In this document: piece by piece, positions 16,878 through 26,711 of the stretch
Position numbering within the stretch: position 1 is the stretch's first letter
Layout of the letters: every line of letters starts with the position of its first letter
Source: Balneola sp.
GTDB lineage: Bacteria; Bacteroidota; Rhodothermia; Balneolales; Balneolaceae
Length of the DNA stretch: 48,519 nt
Direction: 5' to 3'
Assembly (NCBI GenBank): GCA_002720745.1
Contig: PBJO01000016.1
Span: forward strand, 1 to 48,519
Made by a program: the position numbers and the translations under genes
The notes under the pieces: generated by a model
What the model was told of the DNA's origin: nothing
What the model saw: the letters and a program-made list of their open reading frames with translations, nothing else
Database searches by the model: none

Positions 16878-18101
16878 TTACTTAGTTTCGACTACATTTC
16901 CATCCTTAATTGTAATACACATATGATCTGGGCCATCAAAATCCACAAAATCATTAAAAGCCACTGGATGCGCGGCCGTAATAAAGCTCTGTCCTTGATG
17001 TGCTTTTAAATGCTCGAGTAAAATCCGCACTCGTTCCTTATCCAAGTCACCAAACACATCGTCCAAAACCAACAGTGGAGCGTCCTCTAATTCCTTTGAA
17101 TAATAATCCAACTGTCCTAATTTTAAGGCAAGTGCAAACAAACGATGCTGACCTTGTGAGCCATATCGGCGCAACTCTACCTCATCCAAATAAAACATAA
17201 TTTCGTCTCTGTGAGGACCGACTAGGCTTTGTCCACGCTCCAATTCCTTATCAAATTGTTCATCTAAAGCCTCTTTAAAGCATTTTTCAATCCGCTCCAG
17301 TCGGGTTGATGCAGTTGGCGAGTCAGTCTTTTTATTTTCGCTATCCTCTTCTGAAACTACTCTGGCCTCGGCATATCCATCCCATCCAGTCACCATAGCA
17401 TCATAGCGCATGCCTAGTTGCAATTTTAGACCTGATATCTCAGTGAAATTAAACTGCACAAAACGTTCAAGTTGGTCAATAATACTCACTCGTTCATCCA
17501 TGATTTTAGCGCCAATATGGACTAATTGCTCATTCCAAGGCTCCAAGTAATTTTGCATGAGAATCTTATCTACCCGAAAGGATCCTCCTTCGGCATACTT
17601 TTGGAGTAATTTATTTCGCTGACGTCGAACATGCCTATATTCTATTAAATTTCTCAAATAAGATCGAGATAACTGGCTAATAAAGGCATCAATAAACAGC
17701 CGCCTTTCTATCGGCCCACCTTTGGTTAGCTGCTCATCTTGAGGGCTCAATACCACCATAGGAACCATTCCTATCAGGTCAGAGAGCCTATCCAATGGCC
17801 CCTCATTCACGAATATTTTCTTTCCTTCTCCTCTCGAATAACTTAATGCAAGTTGAAATTGTGCCCTTATTTGACCTTGAAACTGCCCGCGAAGTAAGAA
17901 TGATTTGGTATTTTGCTTAACCACATGAGTGTCTGATTTAGTTACAAAACTTCGTGACATGCATAGGTAATGAATGGCATCTACAATAGAGGTTTTTCCG
18001 GCACCATTTGGACCTATGAGAACGTTTATATAAGGCGCCCAAACTACCTTGGTATGCGTATGATTTCGGAAATGAATTAGTTCTATTTCGTGAATACGCA
18101 T
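16878..18101 (-). CDS. recF: DNA replication and repair protein RecF
   Basis: A 407-aa SMC-like ATPase. Walker A is at residues 30-38 (GPNGAGKTS); an ABC-type signature is seen in YGSQGQHRLFALALKLGQ; Walker B/D-loop is LLVLDDVFGDLD. The N-terminus LIHFRNH is typical of RecF. It binds gapped DNA and, with RecO and RecR, loads RecA for single-strand gap repair. Family length is ~360-370 aa; the extra ~40 aa include a low-complexity insert near residues 245-265 (EEDSENKKTDSPTAS). It is 12 bases downstream of the endonuclease gene and 11 bases upstream of the DciA-like gene, clearly co-transcribed. Confidence 0.96.
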   Translation of the reverse strand: MRIHEIELIHFRNHTHTKVVWAPYINVLIGPNGAGKTSIVDAIHYLCMSRSFVTKSDTHVVKQNTKSFLLRGQFQGQIRAQFQLALSYSRGEGKKIFVNEGPLDRLSDLIGMVPMVVLSPQDEQLTKGGPIERRLFIDAFISQLSRSYLRNLIEYRHVRRQRNKLLQKYAEGGSFRVDKILMQNYLEPWNEQLVHIGAKIMDERVSIIDQLERFVQFNFTEISGLKLQLGMRYDAMVTGWDGYAEARVVSEEDSENKKTDSPTASTRLERIEKCFKEALDEQFDKELERGQSLVGPHRDEIMFYLDEVELRRYGSQGQHRLFALALKLGQLDYYSKELEDAPLLVLDDVFGDLDKERVRILLEHLKAHQGQSFITAAHPVAFNDFVDFDGPDHMCITIKDGNVVETK

Positions 18102-18113
18102 TAGCTCACCCGA

Positions 18114-19214
18114 TTATTTAATCAGAGTCATTTTGCGAGTAAACAAACCTTCTCCCGAGAGCTGTTTAAGTCTATAAAAATAAATGCCTGAAGGTAACTG
18201 TTCTGCTTTAAAAGCTATACGATGCCACCCTGCCTCCCGTTTACCTTCCGCTAGCATAGCAACCGGCTGACCTAACATAGTATAAACTGAAAGACGAATA
18301 TATTCAGGGCGAGTTAGCTCAAAAGATATCATCGTACTTGGGTTAAAAGGATTTGGATAGTTTTGAAGTAGGCGAATTTGTTTTTGACCCCGGCTAAACT
18401 CTTGTTGTCTGGCATACTCATACGTAACAGCCTGCCCCCCAAAATAAACTCTATCCACTAGGGTGGAATCATGTACAAAAGGATTTCTGTTTCCCTGTGC
18501 CTGCTCGGCTCCTAAGCTCCGGTTCCATTCCACCTCATCCACTGGATCGTGTTTATGCCAATCATACAGTATATCTTTCATTCCATTAAAAAAAGAAACA
18601 TCATCTTTTACCACTGCTCTGTTTTGGTAGACCGACCAAAAATAAAAGATAGCTCTAGCAATATTACCTTTAAAATCCTCGCGTGGCTCAAAGGCCCTAC
18701 CATTATCCAATTCGCTATATAAATCAATATTCGATGAAGGTATTTCACTAGATTCATTTGACAAATAAAACCATTTATCCGTTTGGTTGTCTGGTATTTC
18801 ATCGAAGGGATAGTTAGAACGAGCTGAATTAACCTCAATTCTAGTTGGGAATATATGGTGGATATCTCCCCGCATTGGCTCATTTTTATCAAATAATCCT
18901 TGTGGCCAAACATGTTCGGTATTAATCCCTTTGTTGAATGCATCCGTACGATTATTACTGGTAATAGTATATCCGGTATATACCCCAATAATTTGGCCAT
19001 TTATTTTATCAATACTACTATACATCTGATCTCTGGCGCCGTTGTATCCTAAAGGATTACTCACTGAATATTCTTGAAAGATATATTGCAGCAAATTTTC
19101 ACCTGTTAAGTTGGGCGCTATGTATTCCTGCGGACGTTGCTGAGCCTGTAGTGAACTAAGACTCAGCCAATACCCTAGAAAAAAAGCTATACTCGAAGTA
19201 AAACGCATGCTCAA
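18114..19214 (-). CDS. Secreted endonuclease I family nuclease with T9SS sorting domain
   Basis: A 366-aa exported nuclease. A signal peptide (about 1-24, ending LQA-Q) precedes an endonuclease I (NucM/EndA) domain with NTEHVWPQG including H101, the DIHHIFPT motif (117-124) and NSARSNYPF (129-137), the ββα-Me active site and Mg ligands of the family. The C-terminus (~283-366) is a T9SS type A domain starting QNYPNPFNPST and ending MTLIK. It would degrade extracellular DNA/RNA nonspecifically, for nutrient or biofilm DNA use. Its position between eno (3 bases away) and recF (12 bases) is surprising for a secreted enzyme. Confidence 0.93.
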   Translation of the reverse strand: MSMRFTSSIAFFLGYWLSLSSLQAQQRPQEYIAPNLTGENLLQYIFQEYSVSNPLGYNGARDQMYSSIDKINGQIIGVYTGYTITSNNRTDAFNKGINTEHVWPQGLFDKNEPMRGDIHHIFPTRIEVNSARSNYPFDEIPDNQTDKWFYLSNESSEIPSSNIDLYSELDNGRAFEPREDFKGNIARAIFYFWSVYQNRAVVKDDVSFFNGMKDILYDWHKHDPVDEVEWNRSLGAEQAQGNRNPFVHDSTLVDRVYFGGQAVTYEYARQQEFSRGQKQIRLLQNYPNPFNPSTMISFELTRPEYIRLSVYTMLGQPVAMLAEGKREAGWHRIAFKAEQLPSGIYFYRLKQLSGEGLFTRKMTLIK

Positions 19215-19217
19215 GGT

Positions 19218-20555
<1,338 letters not shown>

Positions 20556-20651
20556 TTACGCTTAGCATAAAGCACGAATGCGAATAGTTTTCGTACATTA
20601 ACACACATACTTTCAAAAATCTCTAATTCTAGCAAAAAAATAAGAATTTTT

Positions 20652-21338
20652 ATGTCTTTTCATCCTTGGATTATCCTTTTTGACATAGACGGAACCCTCC
20701 TTACAGTAAACCGCACCTTCAATCGTACCTTGCTCCGTGGCATCTTAGATGAGCTAAATATTGACTATCCCGATATGGAAAAGGACCCCTTCTCCGGGAG
20801 AACGGATTTCGATATAGTATCATCTTTTTTAGTCAATCATGAAAATAAAAAAGAGTTATACCAAAAGTTCAAAGCACTATATCTAAAGCGTTTGTCTGAA
20901 CAAATCAAACCATATCATATACTCCGCCATAGCCATGTTGATGAAGCTTTGGAATACTTTTCAAGTCCCACTTTCATCAGAGGACTACTCACTGGAAACT
21001 ACCCAGATGCTGCCGCAGTAAAATTATGCGCAGCAAATATTCATCAGGAATTTAGTTTTGGCGCTTTTGGTGAATTTCACTCTGACCGAAAGATGCTTCC
21101 TCAACTTGCTCTCGAGCATATTCATGACACTCTGGAAATCACGCCCAATCCTCAGCGTTTCCTTATCATTGGGGACACTCCACGAGATATAATATGTGCA
21201 AAAAATGCCTGCATGAAGTGTGTCGCGGTCACAACAGGGAAATTTTCCCAAGAAGAATTAGCTGAGTATGAACCCGATCTTATAATCGATTCGCTTGCTC
21301 ACCCAGCAGACTGGTTTAAAATCATCTCTTCTAGTTAA
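20652..21338 (+). CDS. HAD family hydrolase (phosphoglycolate-phosphatase-like)
   Basis: A 228-aa cytoplasmic HAD phosphatase. Motif I is FDIDGTLL with nucleophile D11 and general acid D13; motif II is the Thr in LLTGNY; motif IV is LIIGDTPRDIICAKNA near residues 171-186. The small helical cap domain between motif I and II fits the Gph/PGMB class. Substrate cannot be assigned; family members act on phosphoglycolate, sugar phosphates or nucleotides. It is divergent from eno (147 bases) and convergent with the outer-membrane-type gene. Confidence 0.88.
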   Translation: MSFHPWIILFDIDGTLLTVNRTFNRTLLRGILDELNIDYPDMEKDPFSGRTDFDIVSSFLVNHENKKELYQKFKALYLKRLSEQIKPYHILRHSHVDEALEYFSSPTFIRGLLTGNYPDAAAVKLCAANIHQEFSFGAFGEFHSDRKMLPQLALEHIHDTLEITPNPQRFLIIGDTPRDIICAKNACMKCVAVTTGKFSQEELAEYEPDLIIDSLAHPADWFKIISSS

Positions 21339-21368
21339 TATATACCAAGTACTTAGCTTAGAAATGAC

Positions 21369-22271
21369 TTAATCCCGAGCCCACATTTTACCAAATACAA
21401 AAGTTATTTGAACAGAACCTAAAAAATTTACAGGATCATTGGAACGCTCAAAGGCATCTGGTATTTGATCTTGATTCACATCGATGATAACCCCGTTTAA
21501 GCGAGAGGGTTTAAATGGCTCCATAATTTGTATCTCAGTAGGCATGTAGTAGAAGGTATAGCCAAACTGAAAACTCTGAAGCTGTGCAAAATTATGTCCA
21601 AAATCGATTCCTAAGACCCACTCGCCCATCATTGCCATAGATGTTTCGAGCTCACTCCACCCTTCAAAAATATCATTAACTGGCTCATAGCCAACAAACT
21701 CATTCAAATTTGCTTCACGAAACCCATTATCGTTATAATCTCGAAAATAGGGCAAAACAAACATCATGGCGCCGCCTAAACTAACTGAACTATGCACCCG
21801 AAAATTATCAGTGATTTGATTGGGGAAGAACCGTTTCTTGAGCCCTAGTGTCAGCGGAGTACTTAAAATACGCTTGTATTTACTAGGGACCACACGATTA
21901 CCAAAATAATAGTCAATATACGTTTGCTCACTTGGGTCTCGCACTCCACTCAAACTAATACTAATCAAAGCCTCGGTGTATTGTCGTATTGAAAGTCGGT
22001 ATTGCGCTCCAAGTTGGAGTCCAAAATCATTCAACCCAATTCTAAATCCTAACCCTGAGCGGTAGCCTTCATCAAAAAGATTGCGAGAAATATTTGTACC
22101 TACCAATTCAGGTTCACCAAATACATATTCCTGCTCATTTTCATTGACTTGGCTTTGAGCGAATGTTTGTTGTAGGGTAAATACACTTAACCAAAATCCC
22201 ATAACAAACACCCAAAATACCGAGGATATAGTAGTAAATAGACGTATAAAAACTATAGTCGCAGTTGACAT
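21369..22271 (-). CDS. Outer-membrane beta-barrel-type protein, unknown
   Basis: A 300-aa exported protein. The N-terminal ~38 residues contain a hydrophobic signal ending LQQTFAQ. The remainder shows alternating beta-strands with aromatic girdle residues (YRSGLGFRIGLNDFGLQLGA, FQFGYTFYYMPTEI) and a final strand GSVQITFVFGKM typical of an outer-membrane porin-like barrel. The segment DVNQDQIPDAFE resembles a calcium-binding loop. I do not recognise a named family. It is transcribed alone on the minus strand, facing the HAD gene. Confidence 0.7.
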   Translation of the reverse strand: MSTATIVFIRLFTTISSVFWVFVMGFWLSVFTLQQTFAQSQVNENEQEYVFGEPELVGTNISRNLFDEGYRSGLGFRIGLNDFGLQLGAQYRLSIRQYTEALISISLSGVRDPSEQTYIDYYFGNRVVPSKYKRILSTPLTLGLKKRFFPNQITDNFRVHSSVSLGGAMMFVLPYFRDYNDNGFREANLNEFVGYEPVNDIFEGWSELETSMAMMGEWVLGIDFGHNFAQLQSFQFGYTFYYMPTEIQIMEPFKPSRLNGVIIDVNQDQIPDAFERSNDPVNFLGSVQITFVFGKMWARD

Positions 22272-22555
22272 TTCTAAAAATAGAGTTAAATGGTAATTTG
22301 ATAGGTAAACGTAAACATATCTTACCCTTTCATTTGTATTAGAAGAACTTATTTAACAAAGTAATAGTTTAATAGTTCAAAGAATAAATGAAAAAAAACA
22401 GAATTTTTTGTTTCCTTAAATACAGAACATGTTATTTTCATTCGATAAATAAGCAAAAAACATTAACTGCTTTATTTTATGCTACAATTGAATTATTCTG
22501 TGCCATTGAAATAAATATAGTGTTCGGTTATTGTCCTTAAAGAAAACTCAGTGGA

Positions 22556-22942
22556 ATGAATTCACACTCAACCTTTCTTATATATGGTCCATCAGCAACT
22601 TTGCTCCGAATGGCTTTAAAATTGTTTGATGTGCATAAACCCAAGTTTTTACACACTCGCAGCTTTGATGAGCTTAAGCACACCCAATACGTAGCGGTCT
22701 ATGAAGAATATGAAAAACAAATCAATTCCAGTGTAACACTGACATGCATTGTGGAAAGCAACCCTAAGCAAACCAAGATCATCTTAAAAAAAACGGGTGG
22801 TCGCATGGGTTTTAGAGGAAGCTCACTATCCGAAGAACAAAGCATGGAATCCCTTGTGACTGACTTCATATTCGATTTCGGAAAACGCTATGGTTTAACA
22901 GTACAAGAAGAACGTATTTCAGACGCTATCGGCGACGAATAA
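22556..22942 (+). CDS. Small hypothetical protein translationally coupled to prmC
   Basis: A 128-aa soluble protein I do not recognise. It begins MNSHSTFLIYGPSATLLRMA and contains a mixed alpha/beta pattern with a basic patch (KTGGRMGFRGSS) near residues 82-93 and an acidic C-terminus. Its stop and the prmC start overlap in TAATG (ATG at 22942), so the two are translationally coupled and probably expressed together. No signal peptide or membrane segment is seen. The upstream 284-bp gap is AT-rich and would contain the promoter for the pair. Confidence 0.72.
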   Translation: MNSHSTFLIYGPSATLLRMALKLFDVHKPKFLHTRSFDELKHTQYVAVYEEYEKQINSSVTLTCIVESNPKQTKIILKKTGGRMGFRGSSLSEEQSMESLVTDFIFDFGKRYGLTVQEERISDAIGDE

Positions 22943-23820
22943 TGCAAGATAAGTCATGGACGGTGCTCGATGTATTAGACTGGGCTACGGTATACTTTAA
23001 ACAGAAAGGGGTTCGTAATCCGCGGTTTAGTATAGAGTGGTTGCTATCTCACGTGCTAAAAGTAAAACGCTTGGATCTGTATTTACTCTTTGAACGTCCC
23101 CTTCATTCCACTGAATTAAAACTCCTCCGAGGGATGATTCAACGGCGAGGCAAACATGAGCCTTTACAATACATTACTGGTAAAGTAGATTTTTTTGGAA
23201 TCCAACTCATGGTGGCTTCAGGAGTTTTAATCCCAAGACCGGAAACCGAAGAGCTTGTTGAATACATTTTAGCCACCCATGACAAAGATACACCTAAGAG
23301 ACTAATAGATATAGGAACCGGCTCCGGTTGCATCGCATTAGCAATAAAAAAAGAACGTCCTAACTGGGAAGTATGGGCAACCGACATCTCTGAAATCGCT
23401 CTGGATATTGCCCAGAAGAATGAAAAAGAACTCGGATTACAGGTGCATTGGTTACAAGATGATATATTTGCCCCAGAATTATTACGCCATTATCCTGAGC
23501 TTAAACAATCATGTGATATTTTAGTCTCTAATCCTCCCTATATACTCAGAGATGAGTGGAAAGCCTTAGAACGAGAGGTGTGCGAGTTCGAGCCTGAGCT
23601 AGCTCTGTTTTGTAGCTCCACACATCATATGTATGCAGCACTTATTCAACAATCTAAAGTGCTACTAAAACCAATTCTGTCTCAAATGTATTTTGAAGTT
23701 CACGAAAACTATGCCAATGAGGTTCAGTACCTCTCAAAAGAGCATGGATTTACTGCAGAAATTCGGCTGGATTTAGCAGGTAAAGATCGGTTTGTTATCT
23801 GCACCCATAATCAATCGTAA
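22942..23820 (+). CDS. prmC: Peptide chain release factor N5-glutamine methyltransferase
   Basis: A 292-aa SAM-dependent methyltransferase. It methylates the Gln of the GGQ motif in release factors RF1/RF2. The N-terminal helical RF-binding domain (1-90) is followed by the PRPETEELV segment, SAM-binding motif I DIGTGSGC (residues 123-130), ATDISEIALDIAQKN, and the catalytic NPPY at 197-200. Length fits the family. The ATG overlaps the stop of the preceding gene by one base. It is the last gene before the probable oriC. Confidence 0.95.
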   Translation: MQDKSWTVLDVLDWATVYFKQKGVRNPRFSIEWLLSHVLKVKRLDLYLLFERPLHSTELKLLRGMIQRRGKHEPLQYITGKVDFFGIQLMVASGVLIPRPETEELVEYILATHDKDTPKRLIDIGTGSGCIALAIKKERPNWEVWATDISEIALDIAQKNEKELGLQVHWLQDDIFAPELLRHYPELKQSCDILVSNPPYILRDEWKALEREVCEFEPELALFCSSTHHMYAALIQQSKVLLKPILSQMYFEVHENYANEVQYLSKEHGFTAEIRLDLAGKDRFVICTHNQS

Positions 23821-23928
23821 AGTGGGCCAAGCTAGCAGGGTAATTTAATTAAATCATATTCTTCACTAAGTGCCTTAAATTATTCTCTAGCATGAGTCTT
23901 AAAAAAAATTTCATGATTTGCAGAATAA

Positions 23929-23937
23929 CGTGGATAA
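23929..23937 (-). promoter_or_regulatory. DnaA box, one mismatch
   Basis: Plus-strand CGTGGATAA reads TTATCCACG on the minus strand, one base from the consensus TTATCCACA. It is followed by CTTG. It has the same orientation as the two perfect boxes downstream. Confidence 0.65.
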
Positions 23938-24077
23938 CTTGTTAAAAAGTACTCAGAAAAAATATAGCCTTACCTAAAACTTTGAAAACAACCTTATTAA
24001 GGCAATGTTACACTAATATAACCTATCTTACTAGATCTATGTCTGACCTCTCATAAATATTGTTTTATATGACTTTA

Positions 24078-24116
24078 TGGCTAATTATGAAGTGTGGATA
24101 ACTTCATAATTAGCCA
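24078..24116. repeat. Perfect 16-bp inverted repeat enclosing a DnaA box
   Basis: TGGCTAATTATGAAGT (24078-24093) and ACTTCATAATTAGCCA (24101-24116) are exact reverse complements separated by the 7 bases GTGGATA. The central 9-mer is a perfect DnaA box. No T-tract follows, which argues against a terminator. The structure could extrude as a cruciform or serve as a symmetric binding site for a second regulator overlapping DnaA. Confidence 0.85.
24093..24101 (-). promoter_or_regulatory. Perfect DnaA box in the centre of the palindrome
   Basis: TGTGGATAA on the plus strand, TTATCCACA on the minus. Seven of its nine bases form the unpaired centre of the 16-bp inverted repeat at 24078-24116. Confidence 0.85.
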
Positions 24117-24191
24117 AACTATTATGTTTGACAAGTACATAAATTATCATCATTTTCATTTAAAGAATAATTAGCATCTCATACTCAAATA

Positions 24192-24200
24192 TGTGGATAA
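24192..24200 (-). promoter_or_regulatory. Perfect DnaA box near dnaA
   Basis: TGTGGATAA, 76 bases before the dnaA start and 10 bases ahead of the palindrome TAACGCGTTA (24211-24220). It could serve both origin function and autoregulation of dnaA. Confidence 0.85.
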
Positions 24201-24260
24201 CTCTAAAAAATAACGCGTTAGTTTATAGTTAATATGGATTTATTGATGTATATAAATTGT

Positions 24261-24267
24261 AGGAGGT
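24261..24267 (+). promoter_or_regulatory. Strong ribosome binding site deciding the TTG start of dnaA
   Basis: AGGAGGT, complementary to the 16S 3' end, lies 8 bases before a TTG codon at 24276. The reading frame contains no ATG near the conserved N-terminus, so this site supports TTG as the true start. Confidence 0.8.
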
Positions 24268-24275
24268 CATAAGCA

Positions 24276-25721
24276 TTGCAAACTGAAACAGCAGAGGTAA
24301 CCTGGGGAAAGTGTCTTAATATAATTAAAGACAATATAAGCTATCAAAAGTACAAGTCTTGGTTCGAACCCATTCGTGCTATCAGTTTATCAGAAAATAC
24401 CCTAACGATTCAAGTTCCTAGTCAATTTTGGTATGAATGGTTAGAAGAACATTACTATACCATGTTACGTTCAACCTTATATAAAGTCATGGGTGAAAAC
24501 GGAAAACTTGAGTATTCCGTTGTATTAGAAAAATCTAGTCAATATGAACATAATAAATCAGTCCGATTGCCTCAACGACCGACGCCCCCAGCTCAGGTTC
24601 AACATGTTCAGAGTTATCCTGACTACTCCCCTGATCGCATAGAAAATCCCTTTGTCATCCCTGGGATTAGAAAAACAAAAATAGATTCTAATTTAAATGG
24701 ATCTTATGTCTTTGAACGTTACATAGAAGGTGACTGCAATCGTCTAGCTCGTTCTGCTGCTATGGCTATTTCCGATAACCCCGGAACTAACTCATTCAAT
24801 CCCTTTTTTATTTATGGCCCTACTGGTCTAGGAAAAACCCATTTGGTACAGAGTATTGGTAATCGAATTAAGCACAAATATGGTGACGAAAAATCGGTTC
24901 TCTATATTTCTTCTGAAGCATTTACCAATGAATTTGTACATGCGATTCGTAACAACCGTGCTAGCGAATTCTCTATGTTCTACCGTAATATTGATGTGCT
25001 CATTGTAGATGACATCCAATTTTTTAGCGGTAAAGAAAAAACACAAGAAGAATTTTTCCATATTTTTAATGCGCTTCACCAAGATGGCAAACAGATCATT
25101 TTAAGTAGTGATCGTGCCCCAAAAGATGTACCAGACATTGAAGAGCGACTAATTTCTCGATTTAGTTGGGGACTAAGTGCTGACCTTCAAATGCCAGAGT
25201 ACGAAACACGCTATGCCATACTAGAGCGTAAAGCAAATGACAATGGTATTGAGATTCCTGGAAATATACTAGAATTTATTGCCCATAATTTTAAGTCCAA
25301 TGTTCGTGATCTAGAGGGAGCCATTATCAAGCTACTAGCCCATGCCTCTCTTCAGAATCTTGATGAAATTGATTTAGCTATGGCTAAACGAGTTCTTAAG
25401 GATATGGTTAAGGATTCACACACACAGATTTCTATAGAATCTATCCAAAATTACGTTTGTGATTACTTCGGAATTGATACCAATAAAGTACGTGAGAAAA
25501 CCAGAAAGCAAGAAATCGTGGAAGCGAGACAAATAGCCATGTACCTATCGAAACGTTTCACAAAATCAAGCCTTAAAACCATCGGCTTACACTTTGGGGG
25601 ACGGGATCATTCTACAGTAATCCATGCTATTTCTACCGTAGAAGAGCGTATGACAACTAGCCCAAAACACAAACGAATTCTAGAAGAGCTACACCAACGA
25701 ATCGAGGTCGCTAGTCTTTAA
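24276..25721 (+). CDS. dnaA: Chromosomal replication initiator protein DnaA
   Basis: A 481-aa DnaA initiating at TTG. Domain I (1-80) has WGKCLNIIKDNISYQKYKSW; a variable linker (90-145) follows; the AAA+ domain has Walker A GPTGLGKTH (181-189), Walker B VLIVDDIQF with D245-D246, sensor I LSSDR and the arginine finger region ERLISRFSWGL. Domain IV carries the DnaA-box-binding helix-turn-helix with the signature GGRDHSTVIHA (D444-H445-S446). It binds DnaA boxes and melts oriC. The boxes just upstream suggest origin activity and autoregulation. Downstream folB follows after 47 bases. Confidence 0.97.
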   Translation: MQTETAEVTWGKCLNIIKDNISYQKYKSWFEPIRAISLSENTLTIQVPSQFWYEWLEEHYYTMLRSTLYKVMGENGKLEYSVVLEKSSQYEHNKSVRLPQRPTPPAQVQHVQSYPDYSPDRIENPFVIPGIRKTKIDSNLNGSYVFERYIEGDCNRLARSAAMAISDNPGTNSFNPFFIYGPTGLGKTHLVQSIGNRIKHKYGDEKSVLYISSEAFTNEFVHAIRNNRASEFSMFYRNIDVLIVDDIQFFSGKEKTQEEFFHIFNALHQDGKQIILSSDRAPKDVPDIEERLISRFSWGLSADLQMPEYETRYAILERKANDNGIEIPGNILEFIAHNFKSNVRDLEGAIIKLLAHASLQNLDEIDLAMAKRVLKDMVKDSHTQISIESIQNYVCDYFGIDTNKVREKTRKQEIVEARQIAMYLSKRFTKSSLKTIGLHFGGRDHSTVIHAISTVEERMTTSPKHKRILEELHQRIEVASL

Positions 25722-25768
25722 CAATTAAGTTCGCATAATACGAATAGTTTAACTCAACGCTACGGCTA

Positions 25769-26146
25769 ATGATTCATACCGACGTTCTTACTCTTAAAGC
25801 CCTACGCTATCATGCTTTTCACGGAGTGCATGAAGCCGAGCGTGAGGAAGGTAATACCTTTGAAGTTGATGTAATATTCCATGCGGCACTACGGCAGGCT
25901 GGTAAAAGTGACCAATTAGATCTAACCGTAGACTACGAAAAGGCCGAAAAAATCATTAGTGGGGTTATGCTCGGTACCTCCGTTCATTTGATCGAAAAGC
26001 TTTGCATTGACATTGGAGATCAACTAATGGACGCCTTTCTCCTGGTTTATGCAGTTCATGTAGTAATTCGAAAACTCGACCCGCCTATTAAGGTTCCCGC
26101 TGCTTATTCCGAAATAAGCATGCAATGGCAACGATCTAATGAGTAA
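25769..26146 (+). CDS. folB: Dihydroneopterin aldolase
   Basis: A 125-aa protein of normal family length, cytoplasmic. It cleaves 7,8-dihydroneopterin to 6-hydroxymethyl-7,8-dihydropterin and glycolaldehyde in folate synthesis. Signatures: LKALRYHAFHGVHEAEREEG with the pterin-binding Glu22, TVDYEKAEKIISGVM, the LIEKLCIDIGDQL helix, and the C-terminal VVIRKLDPPI with the catalytic Lys. The folK gene overlaps it by 8 bases, so the two consecutive folate enzymes are co-translated. Confidence 0.94.
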   Translation: MIHTDVLTLKALRYHAFHGVHEAEREEGNTFEVDVIFHAALRQAGKSDQLDLTVDYEKAEKIISGVMLGTSVHLIEKLCIDIGDQLMDAFLLVYAVHVVIRKLDPPIKVPAAYSEISMQWQRSNE

Positions 26147-26711
26147 AAGAAGTAAAAATAGCACTAAGGATAGATTACATAGAGAACCGCAATCATTTTG
26201 CCCAAAATTCAATAATTCAGGGCAAACCGTATACATCGCTCTAGGATCTAACCGAGGCGATTCCACCGCACACTTAATTCAAGCTAGATCATTTCTACAA
26301 AAAATTAGTGCCTCTCCTATACGTGCTTCCCGAGTCTATCAGACTGAACCAATTGGTCCTTCCGACACTGATTTTCTAAACGCGGTCATATGCATAGATT
26401 GGAAAAGTAGCCCAGAGGCACTGCTAGCCCGTTTAAAAGAACAAGAAGGAATACAAGGTCGCCCATCCCGCTATCCCAAATGGACTTGCAGAACCTTGGA
26501 TTTGGATATCATTGATTTTGGTGGACTCATTCTGAAATACGACTACTTAAAGCTCCCTCATCCAAGCATCGCAGAGCGTTTATTTGTCCTACTACCGCTC
26601 AACGATCTAGCTCCCGAATGGTCTGACCCAGTAACGAAAAAGAATATTTCAGAGCTAATAAATCAAGCTCCAGAAATGAGAATTGAATTAGGTGCATGGC
26701 AATGGGAATAG
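26139..26711 (+). CDS. folK: 2-amino-4-hydroxy-6-hydroxymethyldihydropteridine pyrophosphokinase
   Basis: A 190-aa HPPK that transfers pyrophosphate from ATP to hydroxymethyl-dihydropterin, the step after FolB. Signatures are YIALGSNRGDS (residues ~32-42), YQTEPIGPSDTDFLNAV, the ATP/Mg motif GRPSRYPKWTCRTLDLDI and LPHPSIAERLFVLLPL. An N-terminal extension of about 28 basic/polar residues precedes the usual start; the overlap start is chosen because no better in-frame ATG precedes the YIALGSN strand. It overlaps folB (8 bases) and the kinase gene (up to 16 bases). Confidence 0.94.
   Translation: MSKRSKNSTKDRLHREPQSFCPKFNNSGQTVYIALGSNRGDSTAHLIQARSFLQKISASPIRASRVYQTEPIGPSDTDFLNAVICIDWKSSPEALLARLKEQEGIQGRPSRYPKWTCRTLDLDIIDFGGLILKYDYLKLPHPSIAERLFVLLPLNDLAPEWSDPVTKKNISELINQAPEMRIELGAWQWE

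Larger units (their letters stand above)
23821..24275. other. Probable chromosomal replication origin (oriC)
   Basis: A 455-bp gene-free, AT-rich stretch directly upstream of dnaA. It contains two perfect 9-mer DnaA boxes (TGTGGATAA at 24093-24101 and 24192-24200) and one with a single mismatch (CGTGGATAA at 23929-23937), all in the same orientation. It also has a 16-bp perfect inverted repeat centred on the middle box, and a 10-bp palindrome TAACGCGTTA at 24211-24220. The AT-rich segment from 24200 to 24260 could be the unwinding element. The prmC-side/dnaA-side position and box density support an origin; a replication assay or GC-skew over the genome would be decisive. Confidence 0.8.

Noticed and set aside
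24078-24116. The oriC palindrome as an intrinsic terminator for prmC
   Set aside because: No T-tract follows on either strand, the stem is AT-rich and it is ~260 bases beyond prmC with a DnaA box in its centre.
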